Part shown: one piece after another, positions 42,602 through 51,666 of the stretch
How positions within the stretch are numbered: the first letter of the stretch is position 1
How the letters are laid out: every line of letters begins with the position of its first letter
Source of the DNA: Verrucomicrobiia bacterium
GTDB lineage: Bacteria; Verrucomicrobiota; Verrucomicrobiia; Verrucomicrobiales; DEV007
Direction: 5' to 3'
Assembly: GCA_030425385.1 (NCBI GenBank)
Contig: JAUIAH010000021.1
Span: forward strand, 1 to 64,000
Length of the DNA: 64,000 nt
Made by a program: the position numbers and the translations under genes
Notes under the pieces: model-generated
Told to the model about the DNA's origin: nothing
Database searches by the model: none
Seen by the model: only the letters and a program-made list of their open reading frames with translations

Positions 42602-44344
42602 ATGGTCCGTCTCCCTTGCTTGATCCCGTCCACCTTTCTCATGGTCACCTGCTTGAATGGCAGTCTGGCAGAGGAAAGCTACCCCGTCCATCCGGACTCC
42701 ACGGAGAAAGCCGAGGTCTCCCAAGGCGAGGTGCGCGGTCCTTTCCGTTGGGAAAGCACGATCTATCCGGGCACCGTGCGCGACTACTGGATCTACGTGC
42801 CCGCCACGTATGATCCTGACAAAGCCGCCTGCTCGTTGGCGGTGCAAGATGGGTTGAATCGCGCGCGTGATTGGAATCTGCCTACCGTGATGGATAACCT
42901 CATCCATGAAGGTTCCATGCCGGTGACGATCGGTATCTTCATCAATCATGGGCAGGTTCTCCCGGAGAGCGGGGAAGGACAGCAGCCGCGCTTCAATCGC
43001 AGCTTCGAATACGACGGCATGGGAGATCGCTACGCACGCTTTCTCCTGGAAGAGATCTTCCCAGAGGTGTCGAAAGACTATCATTTAAGCGAGGACCCCA
43101 ATGATCGGGCCATTGCCGGGGCAAGTTCGGGAGCAATTTGCGCCTTCACGGCTGCTTGGGAACGGCCAGATGCCTTTCGACGCGTCTTGAGCACCATTGG
43201 TACTTATGTGGGGCTTCGCGGAGGCAATGCGTATCCGACCTTGATTCGAAAGACAGAGAACAAGCCCATCCGTGTGTTTCTACAAGACGGCAGCCGGGAC
43301 CTGGATATCTACGCGGGCAGTTGGTGGATGGCGAATCAGGACATGCTTTCCGCACTCACCTTTGCCGGTTACGACGTGAAGCCCGTCTGGGGTGAGGGTG
43401 GTCACAATGGCAAACATGCCAGAGCGATCCTGCCGGATGCTCTCCGCTGGCTCTGGCGTGACTACCCACAAGCGATCCAGCCTGGCAAAGCGCCCAAACG
43501 CCGGACCGACATCCTTCGCGATGGCGACTCGTGGGAACTGGTTAGCGAAGGACATGGATACACCGAAGGCCCAGCCGTCGATCGTGCGGGCGAAGTCTTC
43601 TTCAGTGATGTGCGGCAATCCAGCATCCACAAAGTCGATGTGGAGGGAAATGTCAGTGTCTTTGCCACGAATACGGGTGGAGCCAATGGCCTCATGATGG
43701 ATGCTGAGGATCGGCTCCTCGCTTGTCAGATGCGGGCGTCCAAGCTCGTGCGTTACGATGCCAAGGGAGAGATGGAGGTTCTGCTAGAGAATCTCTCAGG
43801 CAACGACCTCTGTGTCTTGCCAGACGGCTCTGCCTACGTCACCGTGCCGCGCCAGCAAGCCATCTGGCACGTGGATGCCAAGCAAGCCGTTAAGGAATAC
43901 AAAACGGAACTGGAATTTCCGAACGGTATCATTCCCACCGCAGACAATGCCTTCGTCTGGGTGGCTGATTCTCGCGGACCCTTTGTCTATTCCTATCGAC
44001 GCGCCGCAGACGGTGCCCTCACCCATGGGCAACGTTACGGATACTTGCACTGTCCAGACGCCGAAGCGGAAAGCGGTGCCGACGGGATGACGGTCGATAC
44101 CCAAGGACGACTCTACGTCGCCACCAAGCTTGGCATCCAGGTCCTCGACCAGTTGGGCCGTGTCCATTTCATCGTCAACAACCCCCATCCCGAGGGTCGC
44201 AAGATCTCCAATGTCGTCTTCGGTGGGCCTGATCGAGACATTCTTTACGCCACCTGCACCGACCGCGTCTACCGCCGGAAGGTGAACGCCACTGGAGTCG
44301 TGCCCTCACAAAGTCCCATCAAGCCCCCCAAGCCAGGCCTGTGA
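42602..44344 (+). CDS. Secreted esterase fused to SMP-30/gluconolactonase-like propeller
   Basis: From the ATG at 42602 the protein has 580 residues with a signal peptide (ending about GSLA). Residues about 40-290 form an alpha/beta esterase of the feruloyl/enterochelin type with nucleophile elbow AGASSGA and a GGHNGKHA segment carrying the likely His. Residues about 310-570 form an SMP-30/gluconolactonase-like propeller (EGPAVDRAGEVFFSDVRQ, ANGLMMDAEDRLLAC, GADGMTVDTQGRLYV). The fusion suggests degradation of an ester-linked sugar outside the cell, an inference. Start at the upstream GTG is rejected for lack of signal sequence. Confidence 0.83.
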   Translation: MVRLPCLIPSTFLMVTCLNGSLAEESYPVHPDSTEKAEVSQGEVRGPFRWESTIYPGTVRDYWIYVPATYDPDKAACSLAVQDGLNRARDWNLPTVMDNLIHEGSMPVTIGIFINHGQVLPESGEGQQPRFNRSFEYDGMGDRYARFLLEEIFPEVSKDYHLSEDPNDRAIAGASSGAICAFTAAWERPDAFRRVLSTIGTYVGLRGGNAYPTLIRKTENKPIRVFLQDGSRDLDIYAGSWWMANQDMLSALTFAGYDVKPVWGEGGHNGKHARAILPDALRWLWRDYPQAIQPGKAPKRRTDILRDGDSWELVSEGHGYTEGPAVDRAGEVFFSDVRQSSIHKVDVEGNVSVFATNTGGANGLMMDAEDRLLACQMRASKLVRYDAKGEMEVLLENLSGNDLCVLPDGSAYVTVPRQQAIWHVDAKQAVKEYKTELEFPNGIIPTADNAFVWVADSRGPFVYSYRRAADGALTHGQRYGYLHCPDAEAESGADGMTVDTQGRLYVATKLGIQVLDQLGRVHFIVNNPHPEGRKISNVVFGGPDRDILYATCTDRVYRRKVNATGVVPSQSPIKPPKPGL

Positions 44345-44439
44345 CCGAAATCAGTGGGAAGTTTGAAAGACCAGGTGGGAAGGCTAATATCCTGTCATCG
44401 TAACGGGTGAGACCTCATCTTGATGTTAACATCACAGAA

Positions 44440-44751
44440 TCCTTATACGTGCTACACGGAATCATTCGTCTAGTTTGCGATTGGGCCGGATATTCTAGCA
44501 AAGCCAAATTGAGACACTTTCTGCCACAATTGCTCCCATCTTCTGGTGTTAGCACCATCGTGCGAAGCGACAAGATTTGTTTGGCGCCCGGTATTTGCCA
44601 TTTCATGCCGCTTCCACACATCCGTTGCTTTACGACTGTCTTGCGGCCAGCCTCAGTAACTCCCGAACCAATTGGAAGACCATCGCTACGTGAAGGCTGT
44701 AGTTCATCCTATCGAAGTGATTATTAAGATAGCTGATCGCCTTATCGTGAG
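44440..44751 (-). pseudogene. Remnant of an ISKra4-family transposase (C-terminal part)
   Basis: On the minus strand three frames together spell a typical ISKra4 transposase end: SYLNNHFDRMNY, then after a frame change GLPIGSGVTEAGRKTVVKQR and RMCGSGMKWQIPGAKQILSL, then a second change giving RWEQLWQKVSQFG. The frames differ, so the gene is broken by at least two indels and is a dead fragment. It abuts the IS66 remnant at about 44751, showing nested or successive insertions. Confidence 0.75.
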
Positions 44752-45961
44752 GTGGAGGAGCATCCAGAGGGGTGGCGTCGCATCGGCGAAGAAGTGACCG
44801 AACGCATCGAACGTTATCCAGCCAGAGTGGTTCGCTTACGGGTGGTTCGACCCACTTTCGTCCGGGTAGATCAGCCCTGGCCGTGCCCGTGACGGCCCCT
44901 GCGCCTCCGCAGTTGATCGAGGGAGGCTTCCTCGGTCCACAACTTATCGTGGCACTAATCCTCAATAAGTATCTTTATCACCTGCCACTCTATCGCCAAG
45001 CCAGGGAACTGGAATGGGAATCGGGTGTGTCCTCTCACAGAGCACCCTGTGTCAAACGGTGGCGCGTGTCGCCGATATGGCGTTTCTAGTCGTGCAGAGC
45101 ATGAGCGATGCCATGTGGAAGAGTGGCTATGTGCAGTACGACCTGACGCCGGTGCGTTGCCTTTCCCGTGAGCACGATGGTGGTTCGTTCTTGGGGCAAA
45201 TGTGGGTCACGGCTGAAGTTGGAGGCGATGTGATTTACACATGGGACAAAAGCAAGGAGGCCGTGGTGGCCGAACGAATCATCCCGCCATGGTTCAAAGG
45301 GATCATCCAAGCCGATGGTGGAAGCGAGCTGATCTGTTTTCTCAAAGGGGGAAAGAAGCGAGACAAACCCCCGCCTGATATCACACGGGCAGGATGTTGG
45401 ACCCATGTGCGAAGGAAATTTTTCCAGGCTGCTAAAGCAGGATGTCGGCAGGCGAAGCGCTTGTTGAAGATCATCAATGTGCTTTACCGGATTGAACGAG
45501 TTGCCCGAGAAGGTCATTTCGATGCGAATGATCGTGCGGCCTTGCGTCAACGGCGTGCCGTTCGCGTGGTGAAAGGGCTGCGTCGACGAATTGACCAAGT
45601 GTTGCAGAAAGAACGGCCGAAGAGCGCCGTTGGCCAAGCCTGCCTCTACACGTTGGGACAATGGGAGAGCCTGCAGGTATATCTCGGCGAGAAGAACGGC
45701 CACTTGGAGATCGACAACAACGGCGTGGAGAATGCGATCCGCCCCTGTGCTCTGGGCAAAAAGAATTGGATGTTTATCGGTGACGTTGGGGCGGGCCAGT
45801 ATGCGGCCACGCTCTACAGTCTATTGGGAAGTTGCCTGCGCCGAGGGATTAATCCTCGTGACTACCTAAGCTGGCTGCTGGACCGCTTGCCACTGGCAAC
45901 GAACCTAACGGTGCACACCCTGACCCCAGCCAGCTATAAGGCGCAGTTGATCGAAGCCTGA
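44752..45961 (+). pseudogene. IS66-family transposase remnant (TnpC) with two frameshifts
   Basis: The N-terminal part is missing. Three frames follow in order: VEEHPEGWRRIGEEVTERIE..., then from about 44883 VPVTAPAPPQLIEGGFLG, then from about 45027 LSQSTLCQTVARV to the end at 45961. The shifts are explained by one-base losses near 44882 and 45026. The C-terminal part holds the IS66 DDE region (QADGGSEL, GCWTHVRRKFF, NNGVENAIRPCALGKKNW). Without the N-terminal zinc finger and with two shifts it cannot make a transposase. Confidence 0.85.
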
Positions 45962-46304
45962 CGCCGAATTCAGGGGAGCCGGCGTTGCCCAACCGGAAGT
46001 CAAGACCTTTCGCATCGGGTACCCGTCATTGGCTTACCGAACGCGAGCGTAGCGCGTCAATCAAATCGGCAGACGACGGCTCGTGAATTGGCCAAGGAAA
46101 GTTCCCAAAGGACGGACGCAATAGGCTTTCTCAGACGGCGAATAATTGGACTGACTGGTGAGTCCTAACCAATTAGCCTACTTGTACTTGATTCGCTTAT
46201 GCAAAATATCATCAACCATCCACACGGCCAAGGCCGACACTGCCACGAGCGTTCGTATGGTTCTGCTGATGATGGGCATGGGATCTTGAAATTCAGCACT
46301 GCCT
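45962..46304. other. Intergenic region after the IS66 remnant
   Basis: About 340 bases without a supportable gene. The first 130 bases may be the right end of the IS66 element, but I could not find a clear terminal inverted repeat. A 33-codon minus-strand frame (46178-46279) with a hydrophobic middle exists but has no supporting evidence. Confidence 0.5.
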
Positions 46305-48689
46305 TTAATCTTGATCGTTCTCGATGGAAACGATCACTCGACGATACGCCACCAGACTAGGAGTTCCCCGGTCTTCTACGGTGAGGACGATGTGCAGTGT
46401 GCGCCCGCTAACAGGATCTCCTTCAGGAATCCGAAGGCTCGTCTTCGTTCCTGTGGCCTGCCTCAGCTCGACGTCACCGACATAGGTTCCTGCTTCTGGA
46501 TAGATCATCCAATGACTCTTCGTGGCATGACCGTCAGGATCACTGCTGCCGAAAGAGGAAAGAGTGATCGTTTCTCCTGGATTGGCTTTGATCTCGATGA
46601 TTTGTTTGGATCGATCGCCATTGAGCACCGCGATCGGGTTGTGATTCGCCTTCTTGTAGTCGTCGGCGATGCACCAGTCCATGCGTGCGGCAAAGTCGTT
46701 TTGGAAATGCTCTCGCCAGCGGAAGACGGTCGCGTATTCGCTCGTCACTGTCGTGTCCTGGTATGCCCACGAATCGATGGCATCTGAAAACAAGTGATAG
46801 TCGTCGTGACTGGAAATCTCATTGTCCACCGTGTCATTTCCCGTTCCGCTGCGAACGTTCTTCTTGCGCGCGGGATCGAAGCGGCCACCCCAACTTCCAT
46901 AATGGACGTGCTCGGGATCGCTGAGGCCGTTGGGTATAAGATAAAGGAAAGAAGGCGTGTCGCCCTCCCATAGATAGTCGGCGCTCGGATACTGTTTGCC
47001 TAACGGGCCGTGTCCGTCCTGCACGTTCAGTTTGATCCATGCGGCATTGAAAACGTCGTTATTGCCGCCCCAGGATTCTGGCCAGTTGTTGAACTTCGGC
47101 ACCGTTTTTGAAATGCCTTTCCACAACAACCGCGCGGAGATCAGTTTGGCTTCGGGAAAGTGGTGCGCGATGTAGGCGAAGCCATCGTCTTGGAGAGCGA
47201 TTTCGTAGCCGCGGATTTTGCCAACCAACCGCGCCGCTTCGTTGGGACGCTCGCGTTGCAGCTTCATCACCGCTCCGCCTAACGTATTTCCACCGCCCCA
47301 CGCGCAGAACCAGACGGGCCGGGGATCATCCTTCTCCAGAACCTTGATGATGTGGGCGATTCCCGCGTTGTCTAACTGATCGGCTGCGGCGCTCATGCCG
47401 TAGCCGTCCACGCCCGACAGAGTGACGGCGTGAAGTTGCTGCGCTGTTGGGAAACCGGAAGCATGAACGGTGAGGTTTTGATAGGCATTGCCATAGGCAT
47501 CGATCACCTGGCTGATGGTGGGAAGATCTGGATCTTTCTTTCGCCAACAAGAGGTCGTTGCCAGGATGCCCTCGACATCGAATTCGTTGGCATAGGTGAG
47601 GAATCGAACCAGCGACATCTGATCATCTGGCTCGTTGCTGATATCCGTGAGAACCACGACGCGAGGTTTGTTGGTCTTGGCGGCGAACAGCTTTGGATCT
47701 GTCAGGACGCGGAAGAATTCTTCGCGACTGGCGTTTAGATCCGTTGCCGATTTTGGAATATCCAGGACGTCGGCAGCTTCGTCATCGGCCACTTCTTCGA
47801 AGCGCACATCAGGCCCTCGCCACAGCGCTTTACGGCGTTTCACATTCGTCCAGCAATCGTTTCGCCACAACCAGACGAGTGCCGCGCCGTCACCTAACTG
47901 ATTGGCTTGTCCTAGATCGGTCGCAATCAATCGACGCATGTCGTCGCAGAAGGGATTCTTCGGGAGGGCCTCAAAATGCTCCTTGGTGAATACCGAATTC
48001 TTGTCCCAGAACGTGCCAGTGGCCCATTCGATCAGGCGCGTCTTCTTTGCTACAATGTAGGTGCTCCAGCCGTCCTTGCCGTTGTAGCCGTACGAACTCA
48101 CCGTGAGATTGAAAACGACGATGTTTTCAGCGATCTCCGGATGGGTGAGCAAGGCGTTGGCGACGGTCGTCAGAGGGCCTCCAGAAATAACAAGGAGCGG
48201 CGTCTCAGGCGTGGCCTTCTTTGCTTCGCTCACGATCAGTCGGCTGCCATCGCTTGGATGAGCCAAGGTATTTTCGATCTCACCACTCTCCGGTCGCTCG
48301 AGCACTTGGTCTGATCCGAGGGTGAGATCAGGAAGATTTTTTAGTCCGGATTCGCGCGCAAACTTCAGCGCTTTCCTCGCGTCCGCTACACATTTATCCA
48401 TCGGATAGAGATAACCTTTCTGCCAGTCCCACATATCGCGTGTGACAATGTTTCCCCGAAGATCGGCCTCACCCAGACTGGCTTGTGCCCAGAGGTAGTT
48501 GTTATCGAAGACGTCGAACCACCAATCATTGTCGTAGATGATGGGATTGTCAGGGCCGATGCCTGGCATCGACACGGCACCATTCTCCAAGCGATGCGAC
48601 GGAGGAACGCCTTCAGCCATGCTACTGGTAAAGACCTGCACAACCAGGCATGCGGCTGTCAGGACGATTGTGCGGGAGTGATTTTGCAT
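46305..48689 (-). CDS. Secreted protein with two nucleoside-hydrolase-like halves (DUF1593 family)
   Basis: 794 residues with a signal peptide (ending about SSMAEG). Residues about 40-310 look like one inosine/uridine hydrolase-like domain (NPIIYDNDWWFDVFDNNY, VISGGPLTTVANALL), and residues about 335-640 another of the DUF1593/Sde182 type with RVVVLTDISNEPDDQMSLVRF and AWGGGNTLGGAVMKL. A beta-sandwich C-terminal domain follows (about 690-794). DUF1593 proteins were found in cellulolytic bacteria, but enzyme activity is unsettled. The two halves align to the same fold, so this is a fusion or internal duplication. Confidence 0.78.
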   Translation of the reverse strand: MQNHSRTIVLTAACLVVQVFTSSMAEGVPPSHRLENGAVSMPGIGPDNPIIYDNDWWFDVFDNNYLWAQASLGEADLRGNIVTRDMWDWQKGYLYPMDKCVADARKALKFARESGLKNLPDLTLGSDQVLERPESGEIENTLAHPSDGSRLIVSEAKKATPETPLLVISGGPLTTVANALLTHPEIAENIVVFNLTVSSYGYNGKDGWSTYIVAKKTRLIEWATGTFWDKNSVFTKEHFEALPKNPFCDDMRRLIATDLGQANQLGDGAALVWLWRNDCWTNVKRRKALWRGPDVRFEEVADDEAADVLDIPKSATDLNASREEFFRVLTDPKLFAAKTNKPRVVVLTDISNEPDDQMSLVRFLTYANEFDVEGILATTSCWRKKDPDLPTISQVIDAYGNAYQNLTVHASGFPTAQQLHAVTLSGVDGYGMSAAADQLDNAGIAHIIKVLEKDDPRPVWFCAWGGGNTLGGAVMKLQRERPNEAARLVGKIRGYEIALQDDGFAYIAHHFPEAKLISARLLWKGISKTVPKFNNWPESWGGNNDVFNAAWIKLNVQDGHGPLGKQYPSADYLWEGDTPSFLYLIPNGLSDPEHVHYGSWGGRFDPARKKNVRSGTGNDTVDNEISSHDDYHLFSDAIDSWAYQDTTVTSEYATVFRWREHFQNDFAARMDWCIADDYKKANHNPIAVLNGDRSKQIIEIKANPGETITLSSFGSSDPDGHATKSHWMIYPEAGTYVGDVELRQATGTKTSLRIPEGDPVSGRTLHIVLTVEDRGTPSLVAYRRVIVSIENDQD

Positions 48690-48869
48690 GAGGGAGAGGA
48701 TATCGTTTAGTCGAAGTTGAACACCAGCACTTCGTGCACATCCACGATGAGTGCGGTGACCTGGTTGTGGTCAACATTGATCACGGTGGAAGCGGAAAGA
48801 CGAGTCTCAGTTTGCCACGGTGAAAACTTGATGGGCAGAACGCTATAGGCCGAGCTGCCCCCCTGGCAC

Positions 48870-49253
48870 GTGGCCTCGGTTTTCCTCGTGGCTCTCAGCA
48901 TCAAGGATCGTGATCTGTATCACCGGATTGGTCGTGGGGAGATGACGAACCAGGCGTTTCTCGATCACCTGTTGGAAACCGGTTTCTTGGCCAAGGTCGA
49001 CACGAACAGCAAATGGTGGGCTGTGGTTCTATCTCTGGCGAACAAGCGTAGGACAGGCGAGGATCTTCCTGATCTCATTGCCCAGAGCGGTGTGTTTGAG
49101 GGAGACGATCCCGTTGAGTTGATCGGAGCCAAGATTGTAGAGCTTGGCGGGCCGCAAGGATTCGATCTCCATTTCACGAACAGACGGGAAGACTCGGTTT
49201 TTCAGAAGATCTACCAGACGGTCGAGAGCCTGGGGCGCTTTGAGCGCCCGTGA
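48870..49253 (+). CDS. Hypothetical protein, possibly a gene end left at the element border
   Basis: 127 residues from a GTG at 48870 (ATG at 48942 is an alternative and gives 103). Composition is that of a soluble protein: EMTNQAFLDHLLETGF and GGPQGFDLHFTNRRED. I do not recognise a family. It is the last gene before the displaced tmRNA end, so it should belong to the backbone. Could be a spurious frame. Confidence 0.35.
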   Translation: MASVFLVALSIKDRDLYHRIGRGEMTNQAFLDHLLETGFLAKVDTNSKWWAVVLSLANKRRTGEDLPDLIAQSGVFEGDDPVELIGAKIVELGGPQGFDLHFTNRREDSVFQKIYQTVESLGRFERP

Positions 49254-49371
49254 GTCCGAGGATCAGGAACCACCGAAGACTCCCGATTTCCGTCATTCTA
49301 TGCCAAAATCTTCCTCCGATTTGTGGCCACTCTCGTGACCACTGGCTCGACGTTCGAGGCTGGCTCTCATA

Positions 49372-49408
49372 AAAATACCGCCATTCCACGGGGAAATGGT
49401 GGCATTTT
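49372..49408 (-). terminator. Intrinsic terminator just downstream of the tmRNA 3' end
   Basis: On the minus strand, a roughly 14-bp GC/AT hairpin (AAAATGCCACCATT against AATGGCGGTATTTT, with one mismatch and a G-U pair) is followed by TTTTTATGAG. It begins 7 bases beyond the CCA end at 49415, as expected of the ssrA terminator, which supports the idea that the RNA end is the native one displaced by the mobile element. Confidence 0.7.
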
Positions 49409-49414
49409 GCAAAT

Positions 49415-49455
49415 TGGTGGAGGCGAGGGGAGTTGAACCCCTGTGTCGCAAATGA
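49415..49455 (-). ncRNA. Displaced 3' end of a tmRNA gene (ssrA fragment), attachment site of the element
   Basis: On the minus strand the sequence reads GACACAGGGGTTCAACTCCC then CTCGCCTCCACCA: a 5-bp T-arm (AGGGG/CCCCT) with TTCAACT loop, an acceptor 3' strand CGCCTCC, discriminator A and encoded CCA at 49415-49417. The preceding bases (GTCATTTGCGACAC) do not form a tRNA variable/anticodon region but suit tmRNA. No tRNA-like 5' half, tag peptide or rest of the gene is present. An intact ssrA is expected at the far end of the element, beyond 64000. Confidence 0.6.
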
Positions 49456-49564
49456 CGACTTTTGATGGTTTGGTTAGGTTTGTCTATGTCCGATTATATT
49501 CTCACAATGAGTGAGTTACGAAAATATTGGATCTTACCGGATTTCGTCGAATTGCAACGAGATG

Positions 49565-49609
49565 TATTAGTACAGGTATTAGTACGTGTATTATTTTGAG
49601 TATTAGTAC
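49565..49609. repeat. Three TATTAGTAC direct repeats before the integrase
   Basis: The 9-mer TATTAGTAC occurs at 49565-49573, 49577-49585 and 49601-49609, just upstream of the integrase start and about 150 bases from the crossover site. Spacing and place fit arm-type integrase binding sites; they could also be regulatory repeats. Confidence 0.6.
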
Positions 49610-49619
49610 ATGTTGGCGT

Positions 49620-50765
49620 ATGGCATTCGTTTTCAAAGGCCCGAACAGTCGATTCTGGGTGGCTGGATTCCTCGACAATAAGGGGAAGCGTCGCAACCGA
49701 AGCACCCGTACAACCAACCGGCGAGAAGCTCAAAGGATTGCCGAGGAGTATGAAGAGGCCTCCCGAAGACACCGAACTTCTCGTCAGGTGAGAGGTGTGA
49801 TTTCTGAGTTGCACGAGAGGCTCACTGGCGAGGAACTTCCTACGGTGACGATCAGAGGGTTTGTTGAGTCCTGGCTCGAACGAAAGGCTCCAGAGACCGC
49901 CGACTCAACACTGAAATTCTATGCTGGTTCCACGGGCAAGTTTCTGGACTTCTTGGGCGACGATGCGGAGAGGATTGTCAGCGAGATTACGGCGAAACAA
50001 GTTCTCGCGTTTCGAAATAGCGAGGCCAAGAAGCTCGCCGCTAAAACGGTTAATCACGACTTGAAGTGCCTGAAGATGTTGTTCAAGGCGGCAAGACGGG
50101 AAGGGCTGATCTCCGAAGATCCGTCTGAATTCGTCGATACCGTGCGTGATCAAGACGACAAGAAGCTTGAGCGTCGACCATTCAAGGTCGACGAGCTTGA
50201 CGCGGCATTGGCAGCGGCAAATCCAGAGTGGAAGAGCATGATCATGTTTGGGCTCTATACCGGGCAACGGCTTGGAGACATCTCGACCCTCCTGCGTTGC
50301 AATATTGATCTGGAGGCAAAGCAGCTCAAGTTCATCACTCGAAAGACAAAGAGGCGGATGAACATTCCTTTAGCCCCTCCTTTGTTGAAGTTCTTGCTAG
50401 AATCGAAGCTGCCAAAAGACCCTGAAAGTCCGCTTCATTCCGAAGCGTATGACATCGTAACCGTTCAGAAAAAATCTGGCAGCTTGTCTAACAAATTTAC
50501 TCGGTTACTCGCAAGAGCAGGCCTTCGAGAAAAGCCTTCCAACAAGAGCACTGGAAAAGGGCGGGGCGCCAAGCGTGTCTACCACCCGCTGAGCTTTCAC
50601 AGTCTTCGCCATACAGCGACATCGATGCTTCATGAAGCGGGTATTCCTCCAGCGGTAGCACAAGCGCTGATCGGTCACGATTCGGAAGCGATTCATCAAG
50701 TCTATGTGTCAGTTGGGGACAAAGCCTTGCAGGACGCTGCTGCTTCTTTTCCTACGGTTGGCTGA
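49620..50765 (+). CDS. int: Tyrosine recombinase / phage-type integrase
   Basis: 381 residues from the ATG at 49620. A SAM-like core-binding domain (about 75-165) precedes the catalytic domain with the tyrosine-recombinase set: Arg217 in GLYTGQRLGD, the Lys region near RKTKRR, His327 and Arg330 in SFHSLRHTA, His353 in IGHDSE, and the nucleophile Tyr362 in HQVYVSVG. All are present, so the enzyme should be active. It drives integration at the tmRNA site. The upstream start at 49527 lies in the repeat region and is unlikely. Confidence 0.92.
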   Translation: MAFVFKGPNSRFWVAGFLDNKGKRRNRSTRTTNRREAQRIAEEYEEASRRHRTSRQVRGVISELHERLTGEELPTVTIRGFVESWLERKAPETADSTLKFYAGSTGKFLDFLGDDAERIVSEITAKQVLAFRNSEAKKLAAKTVNHDLKCLKMLFKAARREGLISEDPSEFVDTVRDQDDKKLERRPFKVDELDAALAAANPEWKSMIMFGLYTGQRLGDISTLLRCNIDLEAKQLKFITRKTKRRMNIPLAPPLLKFLLESKLPKDPESPLHSEAYDIVTVQKKSGSLSNKFTRLLARAGLREKPSNKSTGKGRGAKRVYHPLSFHSLRHTATSMLHEAGIPPAVAQALIGHDSEAIHQVYVSVGDKALQDAAASFPTVG

Positions 50766-50817
50766 TTGGGGTTTTTGCTCTGGAGTCGTCCAGCCCTTTC
50801 CCGGTTTCCAAGCGGAC

Positions 50818-51666
50818 TCAGATACTTCCTTTCGACATTACTGGCAGGAGAAAATGTGAGATCTCTTCGACTACGTTCGAGAGGTCGAGTTCCTCAAGCT
50901 GGCTCTTTCGAAGGAAGGCCTCCCATTGTGTCGCTTTGTCTGGACGAGCGGAGAATGCCGGTGTGAGCGCAGTTGGCGATTCGTGGGGAACCTCTGTATT
51001 TCGACGCTCAAATGTTGATATCAGCGCAGTCTGGAGAACTGCGCCAGTGAATTCCATGTTACGAGACAGCCAGAGCAGGTCGTAGAAGTCCTTCATGCGG
51101 CTGTTGCCAATCCCGAGAGTAACGGCTGCCTCCAGCTTCTCTACAATCACAGTTTCGGGAGGATAGGAAAGCAGCTCTACATTCGGAAAATCAAGCATGC
51201 CCTGCCATTGTGCCAACCGTGGGTCTGGGTTGATCGAATCGCCAAAGCCCACATCCACTTGCAAAGGAATTCGAGCTTTGCCGAGCAGCCCTGAGACTTT
51301 CACGCGTATTCCTCCGTAGATGTTGTCTTCCCGAATCGGTGCAGCACTAGATGGTTCCCAATCTAGGCCGTCTGGAGGGCTGCTCGGAAGTGAGCAAATT
51401 TTGTCGAAGACTGACTCTAGCGTTAGCACATCATGAGCGCCGAAACTTAGAAAATCAGCATCGCGGGTCGGACGATGAGGCGTTTCAGCCCACAGGGAAA
51501 AAAGCTGCGCGCCTTTCAAGATGAACCGCTCGGCGTACTCGCTTGCGCTCAGCCGAGCCAGGAAACGCCCGAGCACATAACGCTCCAGTAGGGGATTGAG
51601 TGGCAACCGATTCGCTCGCGCGTAGTTCTGCAACCGATCTTTGATAGAGGCTGCAGGATTCTTCAT
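50818..51666 (-). CDS. abiEii: AbiEii/AbiGii-family nucleotidyltransferase toxin
   Basis: 282 residues of the AbiEii family (type IV toxin of abortive infection). Features: the nucleotidyltransferase motif LKGAQLFSLW at about 50-59 followed by RPTRDADF with Asp69 and Asp71, and the later segments VEKLEAA and RMKDFYDLLWLS. AbiEii is a GTP-binding, tRNA-targeting nucleotidyltransferase in characterised members; target here is inferred. It follows the antitoxin gene with a 4-base overlap (51663-51666). Probable phage-defence or element-maintenance unit. Confidence 0.88.
   Translation of the reverse strand: MKNPAASIKDRLQNYARANRLPLNPLLERYVLGRFLARLSASEYAERFILKGAQLFSLWAETPHRPTRDADFLSFGAHDVLTLESVFDKICSLPSSPPDGLDWEPSSAAPIREDNIYGGIRVKVSGLLGKARIPLQVDVGFGDSINPDPRLAQWQGMLDFPNVELLSYPPETVIVEKLEAAVTLGIGNSRMKDFYDLLWLSRNMEFTGAVLQTALISTFERRNTEVPHESPTALTPAFSARPDKATQWEAFLRKSQLEELDLSNVVEEISHFLLPVMSKGSI

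Noticed and set aside
41540-43084. 514-residue version of the EEP-family protein
   Set aside because: Its first 190 residues lie opposite the esterase gene and have no family signal; ATG at 42511 is followed by membrane helices.
45086-45703. 205-residue minus-strand frame inside the IS66 remnant
   Set aside because: Antisense to the transposase, whose DDE motifs are in the plus frame.
46178-46279. 33-codon minus-strand frame with hydrophobic centre
   Set aside because: No homology, no ribosome-binding site, sits in IS-scarred sequence.
48707-48904. 65-residue minus-strand frame ending near the DUF1593 gene
   Set aside because: Could be the tail of a lost gene, but nothing recognisable; overlaps the plus-strand hypothetical start.
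49415-49500. A complete tRNA gene
   Set aside because: T-arm and acceptor 3' strand are present, but no D-arm, anticodon arm or 5' acceptor strand is found upstream on the minus strand.
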